This document shows, one piece after another, positions 46,418-57,010 of a stretch of DNA of 64,000 nt. The translations under genes and the position numbers were made by a program. The notes under the pieces were generated by a model. The model saw only the letters and a list, made by a program, of their open reading frames with translations, searched no databases and was not told the DNA's origin. Each line of letters starts with the position of its first letter. Position 1 is the stretch's first letter. Source of the DNA: Fragum whitleyi (Eukaryota > Mollusca > Bivalvia > Cardiida > Cardiidae); NCBI GenBank assembly GCA_948146395.1, contig OX411546.1, forward strand, positions 23,662,449 through 23,726,448. The letters are read 5' to 3'.

Positions 46418-46953
46418 AACAAGAGGGTCAGAATGACCGTAAACCGCTCACCTGCATTCGATTGGTCCAATGGATCTTATCCAAGAAACTTTTTGGCAAA
46501 GATTCTCTCAAATATGCCTAATTGTTGAAGAGAAGACATAATTCGAATTATAAGCAGTCATAATTGACCCTGTCAACCCATTCATTACAGAGGAGACTCA
46601 AAATTAGCCCTACCCTGCCATGCCCATATTTATGGGCTAATGACAATTTTGAAGTGGGTCATCAATGGAACATTCTTGTAAAGCTTGATTGAAATCTGCT
46701 CAGTGGTTCATGAGGAGATGTCGTTCAAAAATTTTGGGCTCAAAATAAGCCCCGCCCTGCCATACCTATATTAATTGGCCAATTAGAATATAGCGACAAT
46801 TTTGAAGAGGGTCACATTCTGGCAAAATTTCATTGAAATTGGCCCAGCGGTTTAGGAGAAGATGAAGTCTTAAGAAAGTTGACGACGGTCGACGGAGTCA
46901 GGGTGATCCTAAAAGCTCCCCTTGAGCACGTTGTGCTCAGGTGAGCTAAAAAA
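46418..46953 (+). mobile_element. Pearl-like element, short
   Basis: The 5' end is AACAAGAGGGTCAGAATGAC (hairpin GGTCAGAATGACC), then AAACCGCTCACCTG. Two units carry CCCxxCCCTGCCATxCCxAT and GAAGxGGGTCA. The 3' end is CTCCCCTTGAGCACGTTGTG, then CTCAGGTGAGCTAAAA. It shares the family B 3' hairpin but has a different core. Confidence 0.65.
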
Positions 46954-47127
46954 GAAGAAAATGATACGGATCATACAGTCGACTAATGGACGCACAGGGG
47001 AACACTTATACACTCAAAACAGTTTATATTATTTTTCGAATGGAATGACTTCTGCTCCATTTGAGTTATCAATTACATTTTTAATTAGAAGTGTCGCAAA
47101 GTGGACCTCAACAAGTGATTCGTCCAT

Positions 47128-47451
47128 TGTCATAATACATGACTTTGGCTTACAACCCTTTCTATTTTGACAGGCTTGCACTTGGATAATGTAGGTGTAT
47201 TACGCTCCGGGCATTTTCTATCTGTCAAGGCTGTCATTGAGAGTCACGCAGTATGTTGTGCACTGATATAAAAGGATAAGATTGAATACACACAAGGGAC
47301 TGGGATTTTTATAGGAGATGGGTTTTGACTTCTCGCTGTAACTACGTTGTTTTGACTCGAGGGTCCAACCGGACCCTTGACCCTTGATCCGTTGTACTGA
47401 TTGTTATGATGAACTTTGTTGTTGGATAGCTGTATGATTAAAGTAGACTTA
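47128..47451 (+). repeat. 5' LTR
   Basis: It starts TGTCATAATACATGACTTTG and ends in TTAAAGTAGACTTA. It matches 52870-53190 nearly throughout. It does not end in CA, so the real 3' border may be lost in the deletion that joins it to pol. Confidence 0.88.
47267..47274 (+). promoter_or_regulatory. TATA box in 5' LTR
   Basis: TATAAAAG lies in the middle of the LTR (context CACTGATATAAAAGGATAAG), where a retrotransposon promoter is expected. The same word is in the 3' LTR. Confidence 0.6.
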
Positions 47452-47453
47452 AA

Positions 47454-49358
47454 GTGTTAGGCTCCGCAAATATTTCAATTAAAGTCAACAAATTAAAGAT
47501 TAATCATACGTTTATAATAGCAGAAAATCTGAGTAGAAATGTTATTCTGGGAAGAGATTTCTTAGGTAAAAATTCTTGCAGAATTTTCTTTGACTTAAAT
47601 GCTCTTCGGATTAAAGATCATTACATACCTTTAGAGCACGATGTCGAAATCGCTAATATTATTCGGTTGTCGAAAGATGTTACACTGAAACCGCGCACAA
47701 CGTACACGCTTCCAGCTAGAGTTAAGAATAATCCGTCTTTAGCATTTAATACAGATTATCAAATATCAGAGGTAGATAAGGGTTTTATATGTAATGAGCC
47801 TAATTTGAGGATTTCTTCTTCTCTTATTCATTTAGATAAAAACAGGCATTTCCCAATACAGATCACAAATGAGTCTTCTAGGATATTTAAGTTGCGTCGT
47901 GGATGCATAGTAGGAAAATTGCAAGGATTAGAAGATTATCGCATTGAAAGTCATACAGAGCGAGTAGCGAATTCATGTACAATCAATTTGATAGATTCTT
48001 TTTCCTCCGACGATTTAAGGGTTCCTGAAGAACATAAAAGCAAATTACAAAAGTTGGTTCATGAGTACCATGACATATTTAGCAAACATGAATTTGATGT
48101 AGGTTGCTATCCGCATTTTAAAGTACCAATAAATTCAGATAATACAAAACCTATAAAAATGACGCCTTTTCGAGTACCATTTTCTGAGCGAGCTCAAATT
48201 CGGGAGAAATTACAAGAACTTTTAGATGCAAACATTATTAGACATAGTCAATCAAGTTATCTGTCTCCTGCTATGTTGGTTTCTAAGAAAAATCCTAATG
48301 ATAAGAGGCTAGTCCTTGATTTCAGGGAATTAAATAAACACATTAAGCCTATTGCCTTCCCTTTGCCAAATATAAATGACATTCTAAGTTCTCTTAATGG
48401 TTCAAAGTATTATTCTACCTTAGACCTTTCAAACTCATTTTTTCAATTGGAACTTAAAGAGGAAGATAAACATAAAACTGCCTTTGGTGTTCCTGGAAGT
48501 TATTTGTTTGAATTTGAACGTCTTGCTCAGGGATTAAATTTAAGCTCTGGGATATTTCAGTCTGTAATGACAGATGTATTAAAAGACTTGCACTACTGCA
48601 CATTTGTCTATTTAGATGATATTCTTATATTTAGTAATAGTCCTGAAGAACATTTCAAACACATCGAATTGGTATTTAATAGGCTAAAATCAAATAATCT
48701 GAAACTTAAGCTTCGCAAATGTCATTTCTTCAAAGAGAAAATTTCGTATCTTGGACACACTGTTTCTGCACAAGGCATTCAGCCTGATGAGTCGAAAGTG
48801 GCGGCGTTAAAATCGCTTAAAATTCCATCTTGTGTCAAAGAAGTCAGAAAGTTCCTTGGCATGACTGGATATTACAGAAAATTCATTCCTAATTATGCAG
48901 AGAAAATTATCCCGTTGACCAGATTGATTTGTAAGGGCACCAAATTCGAATGGAATGCAGACTGTCAAAATTCTTATGATATACTAATCTCAGAACTCTC
49001 AAAATTGCCAATGCTCTCACACCCGTCTCTAGATGACCAATTCGTCCTATATACAGATGCCAGTGACTTCGCGATGGGTTCTGTTTTATGTCAGAATGAT
49101 AGGCCCATACATTTCTTCAGCCAAGCGCTTTCCAGAACGCAAAGAAAATACAGCACTATTTTGAAAGAGGCCCTATGTATTAGAGAATCAATTAAGAAAA
49201 TGGAGTACTATCTTCATGGAAATTCCTTCTTGGTCTATAGTGATCATCGTCCCCTTTCTTTTCTTTTGAAGCAATCGTTTCACAATAAGCTTCTAGATCG
49301 TTTTGCCTTGGAAATATCGCAATTTGATTGCGAGATTCGGTATATTGAAGGGAGCTAG
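47454..49358 (+). pseudogene. pol: pol part 1: protease remnant, RT, RNase H
   Basis: A frame of 635 codons starts at the LTR junction (no natural ATG). Residues 29-40 (NVILGRDFLGKN) are the C-terminal part of a retropepsin; the DTG/DSG active site is gone. RT spans about 235-440, with LDL at 323-325 and YLDD at 386-389, and keeps the connection motif RKFLGMTGYYRKF (465-477). RNase H follows with TDAS (D535), E572 and D597. The frame stops at TAG (49356-49358) inside the EGSxNVVSDYLSR link that normally leads to integrase, and continues in the same frame afterwards. No frameshift is seen. Confidence 0.9.
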
Positions 49359-50348
49359 AATGTGGTTTCGGATTATTTATCAAGAGCTCATGAAAATCCC
49401 GCATTAAAGAGTCAAACTAATGAAATAGGCATTATAAATTCGCAATCAAACTCTTTTGACCCACATAATATTCTTCGCTCAGCAAAGCAACCTGAGAAGC
49501 TTCCACCTGTTGAAATACCAAGTGTAAAGGAATTAAATATGGCCGAAGAACAGCAAAAGGATGCTGATTTACTTAAATTCATTGAAAAAGTCAAATCTAA
49601 TAAACTGTCTGCTCATGAGACAAGAAGATTTATAATTAAGGACGATATTTTATACTTCATTAGTGAGCCTGAGGGTGACAATCCAAACTTGAGAATTTAT
49701 GCACCAATGCACCTAAGAGATTTCATTTTAAATGCCTTCCATGAGCTATATCATTATGGACATAATAGGATGTATTCGTCTATCAAACAAAGATTTTACT
49801 GGCCTTATCTTTATAAAGACATTATTGCACACAATTCTCAATGCATTCCGTGCAATGCCGTAAACATGACAATCAAGCGCAGTCCAATGTTAGAAAAACA
49901 ACCACCACCGGGGACATTTGTAGAGTTATCTTGCGATATTATTGGTCCTTTGCCTATTACGGAATCACAGAATAGATACATAATTATGTTTCAAGATAGT
50001 TTATCTGGATGGCCCGAGGCTGTGGCGACAAAACAAGTTACAACAGATGATGTGATAACCGCTTTTATGGATACAATATTTTTTCGCTATGGTTCCCCTT
50101 TAAAATTCCTGACTGATAACGGATCTGTTTTTGTATCTCGCAAAATGAAAGAGTTCTTAAATTCAATGAATATTGTTCATGTTACAACATCAACTCACAG
50201 ACCTCAAAGCAACGGCAAGAATGAGAGATCGCACGCAGTTATTTACAAAATTATATCAAAATTGTCGGCACATGACCCTCTGCAGTGGGATAAGTTATTA
50301 GAAAATAGCTTAGGGGGAATTCGTTTTGCAGTGTCTATAGACAATTAG
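49359..50348 (+). pseudogene. pol: pol part 2: integrase
   Basis: In the same frame as part 1. An HHCC zinc-binding module (H127, H134, C161, C164 counted from codon 49362) is followed by the catalytic core with D192, D252 and E288. The last two are separated by 35 residues, the DD35E spacing of retroviral-type integrases (CDIIGPL, TDNGS, GKNE). The frame stops at TAG 50346-50348, then continues in frame with LSPYNVLFAKDP, the usual sequence after the core. Catalytic residues are intact, so loss of function is due to the stops. Confidence 0.88.
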
Positions 50349-51296
50349 TTAAGTCCTTATAATGTACTATTTGCGAAAGATCCGATTCTCCCTGTTAACA
50401 GTCTTATGGGTAAAAGAACACATTACTATGGAGACGATAATTACAAACATCTCTTTGAACGTGGTTATGAAATTTTCTGCCAAGCATATCAAAGTATCAT
50501 CAATGCGACAAGAAAAAGGAACAAACATGCAAATAAAAACACGTCTGAAACAAAATTTGAAGTTGGCGACGCAGTCTTTTACTCAAATTTTAGGCAAAAT
50601 AAAACTAAATTTTGTCCGAATTGGCTTCCATACTACTGAGTCATTAGGGTTGTAGGACCTAAAAATGTTATCATAAAGAATCAGTTAGATAATTCAATAA
50701 TCCAGTGCCATATCGATCAGTTAAGAAAATGTAAAATAACTTCTTGGGACCTCCCTGAAGATAATCAAATTCATACTAGGCCGATCAGAAACTGTAGGTA
50801 CATAAAAAGATTTGACTCTAATCAATCCGGAACAAATTCCGACTCGAGTTCTTCAACAAAATCAAATGCACGTGTCAAAAAGTTGTATACTAAAAGCGAA
50901 CGCGATGCCCGCTATTCCAGTTCTGTAACTTGTTCCGAAGATAACATAAATCTGAGAGATTTACAGACCCGTCTACGACAGATTAATTACGAAAGAATTC
51001 ATAGTAGAGATTCAGATCAGACATCGGTGACTGATAAAAGTGATCGACTCCTCGTGTCTGATCGTAATCATCACGAATTAATCTCTTCAGACCCTACGTC
51101 TACAGATACGCATTCAAATCAGAGTAATAGTGATTCAAATATGTCTCTTGAAAATTCAACTGTGACAGAGAATAGTTCTAGTCACATGCAGTGTGACAGC
51201 GTTGAACAAATTACAAATGTAAACACGCGGTATAATACAACCTTCAAGTCGCCAGAAATTTCGGAGCCAATTGCTCAAAGCTTTTTAAGAGAATAA
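50349..51296 (+). pseudogene. pol: pol part 3: integrase C-terminal and Ser/Asn-rich tail
   Basis: The frame is still open apart from TGA at 50637-50639. It first encodes a basic Lys/Asn/Arg helix region and a GPY/F-like module (FCPNWLPYY, stop, VIRVVGPKNVIIK, then CHIDQLRKC). After that comes a long tail rich in Ser, Asn, Asp and Thr (RYSSSVTCSEDNINLRDLQT; SNQSNSDSNMSLENSTVTEN) ending at TAA 51294-51296. Tails of this kind occur in some metazoan Ty3/gypsy elements; the function is unknown. Confidence 0.75.
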
Positions 51297-52869
51297 GGAA
51301 TCTTGTGAGAAATGTAGGACATATGATAATTAATTATGGTCCCTGAAGAATAAATATAATTTCTATTGATAATTTCTATATCGAAATTGTAAATAATTTT
51401 GTATAAAGGTTAAAGGAAAATTACGTGTTTTCTCCATTGATTCAATGTGACATGTATGTTTTGTTATTCATATCAGTTACGGATGTTATCCTTAAAATCA
51501 AACTGACAAGTTGTCAACAAAGTCTGTATGTATTTAAGTACAAATAGGGTAACAAATTGGAGCTTCAAGTGTAAAGGTCCTCTAGGGCAATTTTAAGTTG
51601 TATATTACAGTACAAACCTTTTGTTTTGACATGTATGATTAGTATCTCATGTCGGCCTAATGCGCTCAGTTGTGCATTGGATTAATAAATGACAAGTGAA
51701 TATGTCTGGGTTTGAGTACACAAATGTGTATACATGACATTTTGATATACACCCTAATTACATTTACAAGTAACTAACTTCAATGCAAGTGCATTCGAGG
51801 GTAATGGGAGATGTCATTTTTTTTGTAATTGTCAACCTTTAATTGTATATATTTCTTTATTAAGACAGTTTGATAGAAAATGATACATTCAAGAATTATG
51901 TTAAGATAAGGGACTCTAGAATGACTAAATCGTATATAACAACAACAACAACAAAACACTAGACGCATGGGAGGGAATTGTCATAACAAGAGATCGAAAA
52001 ATTGGAATATGCTAGATTATGCACTATCAATGATTTTTTCCTATCAAAATAAAAAGTTGTTGCACATTTGGTAAAAGTTATTTCTTGTCAGAATTAGAAT
52101 GAAGAGTAGATTTGCTATTAAAACCTGTATCGAGTAGCAAAGACTTGATGTCCAAGAAGTCATATGTGACCGGAGATTATTTCCACGCCAGATCCAAAAC
52201 ATACATCCCGATACACAATACAACATGAGCAGATTCTTCACTGTATACCTAACCTGACAATGTGTGAACATTGATACTATTGTGTCAAGTATGACAATTT
52301 GATTCAACAATTGATTACCAGTTGTCGAGTCTAGACAAATTTTGACGTCATCATCAAGTTGTTACGGTAGAGCAGTTTATGTCACTGTTCTACATTTACG
52401 ATTAAGTCCCAGCTTTTGCAGTCGCGATAGTAACGATGCCATCTGGAACATGTACGTAAGCTGGGGGAAAGAAGAGATAAAACTTATCGAATACTACTAA
52501 CATCTACAAACCTTGCCTGTAACTACGGACAGACCACTATTGATTATTATGGATATCTTCATTACAACAGAAATTATAAACTACTCCGAGTGTTATTGAT
52601 ACGAATGACTTAACTTTAAAATGATAAACTTTTCTTTATATATTTCTTTAAATGTTATTTGAATGATTCTTGTATGTGTTTTTCGAATATGTGTTTCCAT
52701 TTGAGGGAAATATAACTTTAATATATTATTTGTTAATGCAAGTTACCTTGAATATTTAAACCTTTATTGTGTCTTTACTCATAAGATTTATAAAAAAATA
52801 TATATATATTATATAATAATAATAAAAAGGGGGGGGGGGGTTAATTTTGGAAAACAGAAAAAAGGGGCG
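51297..52869 (+). other. Retrotransposon 3' noncoding region and polypurine tract
   Basis: About 1.57 kb without a long frame, so no env was recognised. It ends with AT-rich repeats (52797-52826), a G12-type run near 52828-52841, and CAGAAAAAAGGGGCG at 52855-52869, placed exactly where a polypurine tract primes plus-strand synthesis. Confidence 0.65.
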
Positions 52870-53190
52870 TGTCATAATACATGACTTTGGCTTACAACCC
52901 TTTCTATTTTGACAGGCTTGCACTTGGATAATGTAGGTGTTTTACGCTCCGGGCATTTTCTATCTGTCAAGGCTGTCATTGAGAGTCACGCAGTATGTTG
53001 TGCACTGATATAAAAGGATAAGATTGAATACACACAAGGGACTGGGATTTTTATAGGAGATGGGTTTTGACTTCTCGCTGTAACTACGTTGTTTTGACTC
53101 GAGGGTCCAACCGGACCCTTGATCTGATCCATTGTACTGTTGTTATGATGAACTTTGTTGTTGGATAGCTGCATGATTAAAGTAGACTTA
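52870..53190 (+). repeat. 3' LTR
   Basis: It begins TGTCATAATACATGACTTTG right after the polypurine tract and is alignable with 47128-47451. Differences include T for A at GTGTxTTAC, a small indel near GACCCTTGA, and C for T near the end. The border after TAGACTTA is set by loss of similarity only. Confidence 0.88.
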
Positions 53191-53329
53191 CTATACGATC
53201 ACGTGCTTATGCTCTTGTATATTACGACACCATGATGAAAAGATATTTTCGCAGTTGGAATCTCAAGACAATTTTTGGACGAAATTCGACCTTTGTGACT
53301 CCAAAATTGGGCACTTTCTCGAGTCATCG

Positions 53330-53590
53330 ACAAATTATATGATTTGGGTCAATTGGTTGTTCAGTTAGAGTGGAAACTGTTAACTGTTTAAATTTACTGA
53401 TGACCGTGACATGTTTTACCCCGAAACAATAGGGTATTTCTTTGGGTCATGGGCAATATTTGTGTAACGTTTCGTTATTGCATGTCAATTGCTTCTCCGT
53501 TTATCTAGCGGAAAGCAAAAGGTCAATGGACTGAGAGACACACATGGTGAAATCAATATATGCTACTCTACTTCTGAGTTGGGGGTACAG
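53330..53590 (+). mobile_element. Pearl-like family G fragment
   Basis: GTTAGAGTGGAAACTGTTAA, GACCGTGACATGTTTTACCC, TTTCTTTGGGTCATGGGCAA and the 3' end CACACATGGTGAAATCAATA with GAGTTGGGGGTACA are diverged versions of family G at 26.1 and 36.5 kb. Confidence 0.45.
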
Positions 53591-55962
53591 TTAATAACAT
53601 CGTGAAAATGATAAGGTGGACGATTTTGGAATGATTTAGGCATGATGTTGAATGAGTGAGCGGAGCGAGTTTTGAGTGAAATTTAAGGGAGGGAATCCAG
53701 TGTCGCTTATTTTGTTCAGGATGAACAAAATTAGCGATATATAAAACCTATATAAAATATGCATAAAAGTTCAATCAATAGCTTTCTATATCGCCAAGAA
53801 CCAATCAGACGCTTCAAATTTCAATTATGTCAGTGAAATCGCGAATTGGTTCTTCCTTAATTCATTTGAATGAACATGTTGAGCTTATTTTTCAATAACT
53901 TTGAGCGTTTTTGAATGGTTTGAGTGAGTGTTTGGAATGAATCAATGGAGCGCTGAGTGAGCGATTAAGAATGTTTTTAATTGAGATGAATGTCAATTTC
54001 ACGATGTAACTTACTGTATGGTGTAGCTCTTAAACGTGTCGATGTGTAAGAGAGTGAAGAAAACAAGTTGAACTAGTTAGTTTGTTTCAAATGGCAAATT
54101 GTCTTGGTGATAAATGCAATTTGGCAAAGATATTCATAATTCAATTTAAGATATGGTGTCAAGGGTTTATGTGGATGAGTATTGGATTTTTACAATGAAA
54201 CATTCATGTAGATAACTGCAATATGACGAAAAAAACCCCGACAATATGTTGCAAAAATATATATTAACTTTAAAATTGTATCATCACTTTAAGAAAAGAT
54301 TTTTATTTCGTAGCTTAGACAGAAATTTCCACATAACACCTTGTCAATAGAAGGTCGTTCAGAAAGAGAAACTATACCTTTAAAAGAAGCTATAACATAA
54401 TTCTACGAAAAACAGGTCGCGACCTTACCAAATAAACAGATCACGGGGTTGGTCTGTGCTATTGCTACAATACTGAGAAAACAGATCGCGACATGATCAA
54501 ATAAGCAGATCGCGTGATTGGCTGGTGCTATTGTCAATTGCTGACCGTATTGGGCTTGACTTATCACATGATTTCCAAATATAATAATGCAAACATGTGA
54601 TACTAATATATTCGTACGCGATTTTCAATAAATATCGTTTAAAACATAAATTAGCGTGTTAAAAAAAATACGTGAAGTGATAGTTGTGTAATTGTACAGC
54701 ATTATTACTTTTTGATGAAATAAACTGTATGTCTTTGTCAAGTTGAGAAATTCAAAATAGGCCGAAGTGTATTCACATCCTGTTCACGTGATATGTGTTC
54801 TCAAGAAACCCGAAATGAAATTACCTTGTGTTCATTTTGCGGTTTTGTTAAATCTAAGTTGGAATTGCTCCGCATTCCAACTTAACTAGAAAGTAAAAAA
54901 AAGTTTAACTTTAGAACAGTGCATTATTTACCTGTGAGGGAAATAAAAGTCCATTTCGCCATGGGATGGTCAATTTCGCCCCATTTCGTGCTAGACGGTC
55001 CATTTCGTATTTTAGGCCAACCCCAAATATTTGTGTTTGAAACCCGGCCCGGTATATGCGAGTGCGGCCCGAAATCCTGACCAGCCACAGGTGGTCAACT
55101 TGTGATCTTACTGCATCGTTTTCTGGGCCCCTCGTTTCTTTAGGAACTCTCATAAACATGCAGGGTTACAGAAGTCTCACTATTAAGACTATTGTCACCT
55201 CAGACATTTTCAGAGCTTGAGTTTGACCCTTAAACCAGGGTTTTGACCCTCAACTTGAAATCTAAAAGTATCCTATATTGACCCGTATAAATTACGGGAA
55301 GGGGTAATTTTGACCCCCCTTGAGAGAAAATTATAAGGGTCAAAACTGGATTTTATCACTCGAATGTTCAATGATGTATCTGGTAAAATATTAAGAATTC
55401 TACTGATTACCTTTCCCTTTATGTTATTCTTTTCTCCTGATTTCCCATTAGAACTTATTAAAAAATAAGCAGCAAGCTGAACCGATTTGGTTATAAGCAC
55501 TGTTATAATTATTTTGGCGAAACGTATTTTTCAGCTGTAGATAATTTTTATGTTTTTTATTCAATGCCGCGAAAATGATTTTGTCAATGGCTTTGCCTGA
55601 AGTTAACAGTTCAAACGAATAGAATAGATGCTCTTATCAATTAGAAATAGATACTAACAGACTGACATTATTTGATTGTCATATGTTAGTAAATAAAAAA
55701 AAAAATGAATTCCGAAATTAAGATCCTGGTCCCAACCCCTGGATCCGCATATAAACAATTCATTTTTAAATAAATCCAATAATCAAGGTAAAAAAATGTC
55801 AACGAATTTGAAGAAATAGAGATACACTATTTTTATAAACATGATATATGTTTTGATTCTATATTTGTCACTTATGTATCGTCTGTTTGTAAGAATGTAA
55901 TGCAAATATTGGATGAATTAGAAAAAAAAAGAAAAGAAAAAGAAAACGTTAAAGAAAATTAA
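53591..55962. other. No gene seen
   Basis: It contains GAGTGAGCGGAGCGAG-type words (53655), a doubled motif AACAGATCGCGACATGATCA / AACAGGTCGCGACCTTACCA (54410 and 54480), and a cluster of CCATTTCG words at 54948-55012. No coding frame or element border can be supported. Confidence 0.3.
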
Positions 55963-56154
55963 AAACAAGAGCTGTCACTGTAAGATGACAATGCCCCCGA
56001 CACCGCTTTGATTTAGAAGTTATGGCCAATGTTAAAGTTTTTGGACGGAATGACGGACGGACGGACAGACGGACGGACAGACGGACGGACGGACAGACGG
56101 ACGGACGGACGGACAAGTCAAATTTATTATGCCTCCCTATCGGGGGCATAAAAA
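55963..56154 (+). mobile_element. Minimal pearl-like element with (ACGG)n
   Basis: AACAAGAGCTGTCACTGTAA and GATGACAATGCCCCCGACAC form the 5' end. A short core follows, then a (ACGG/ACAGACGG)n tract at about 56050-56115, and the hairpin TATGCCTCCCTATCGGGGGC with ATAAAA. It has no tandem core, so it looks like the smallest form of the layout. An inverted near-identical copy is at 59035-59227. Confidence 0.75.
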
Positions 56155-56256
56155 GTTAAAGATATAACAGATAGCAATGACAAGTAAAACAAGAGATGTT
56201 TGAAAAAAAAATTATGCCCCCCGCACCCATAAAAGCAGGCAAATGGCCTATTCTTT

Positions 56257-56393
56257 TAGCGTAGTAAGTAGCGCATTGGATTGTCAATCTAGAGGTCCTG
56301 GCTTCGAACAACTCTTCTCCCACCAATAGTTGATAATCGTAGACCTATTGGGGAAAGTCTTGGAAAGGATGTAATGGTAGTACTGGTGTCAGA
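56257..56393 (+). mobile_element. tRNA-derived SINE, 3'-truncated
   Basis: A box-A-like TAGCGTAGTAAGTAGCGC, a box-B-like AGGTCCTGGCTTCGAAC, and a body with CTTCTCCCACCAATAGTTGA and TCGTAGACCTATTGG match the 4.2-kb SINE in the plus direction. The tail is missing, and pearl-type units follow (56380-56790, TGTGGCCTCTAGAGTGCACA). Confidence 0.6.
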
Positions 56394-56800
56394 ACTAAAA
56401 ATGTGGCCTCTAGAGTGCACACAAGGTACTTCTAAAATTTGACCCCTTATCCCCAATTTTGACCCAACTTGACCCAATTTCGAATTTGACCGAGATTTGA
56501 TGGAGACAAACATTCTGACTATGTTTCAAGACATTTGGACAAAAAACGGGGCACCAAGAGTGAACACAAGTTCCTTTTACGATTTAACCCGTTTACCCCA
56601 TCTATAAGCCCCTTTACCCGATTGCAAACTGACAAACATTCTGACCAAGTTTCAAGACATTTGGGCCAAAAATGTGGCCTCTAGAAAGCACCCAAGATTT
56701 TTCTAAGATTTTACCCCTCGTCCCTATTTAAGACCCAATTTGAAACTTGGCCGAAATTTAATAGAGACAAATGTTCACTCTTTGCACTCTTTGTAAAAAA
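56394..56800 (+). repeat. Pearl-type tandem units without termini
   Basis: About three units of GTGGCCTCTAGAxxGCACxC, TTTGACCCAACTTGACCCAA and GAGACAAACATTCTGACTAT occur here. They match 18.69-18.97 kb. Neither hairpin end is present. Confidence 0.5.
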
Positions 56801-56844
56801 TTCCATTCGATAAATTGATTTTCCATCTTTCTCCATCACAAGTT

Positions 56845-57010
56845 ACCAAAGGTCCTGAGTTCGATTCCCGGGAGCGGCTATCGATCTTGGTTCTTTCATT
56901 GGCCCACACATTCGGCGCGAGTACTGGTGAATTTTCTAGGAAGCAGAATCGAGAGGGATTAATCTAAGTTGTCAGAACTTGTTTCCCAATCGATGTAAAA
57001 TAAATAGGTT
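56845..57010 (+). mobile_element. Second SINE type, 5'-truncated
   Basis: A clear box B (AGGTCCTGAGTTCGATTCCC) is followed by a body unlike the 4.2-kb SINE (CATTCGGCGCGAGTACTGGT, GTCAGAACTTGTTTCCCAAT) and a short A-rich AAATAAATAGG end. Confidence 0.5.

Larger units (their letters stand above)
47128..53190 (+). mobile_element. Ty3/gypsy LTR retrotransposon, defective
   Basis: Direct repeats of about 324 and 321 bp flank a pol region with protease remnant, RT, RNase H and integrase in Ty3/gypsy order. A purine-rich tract sits just before the 3' repeat. Gag, the primer-binding site and the protease active site are missing: the 5' repeat abuts the middle of protease at 47452. Three in-frame stops interrupt pol. 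No clear target duplication was found (left CCAT, right CTAT). The long terminal repeats differ at about eight positions by eye, so the last insertion is fairly recent. Confidence 0.9.

Noticed and set aside
51297..52869. An env gene downstream of pol
   Set aside because: No frame longer than about 90 codons, no signal peptide or membrane segment pattern in a sensible frame.
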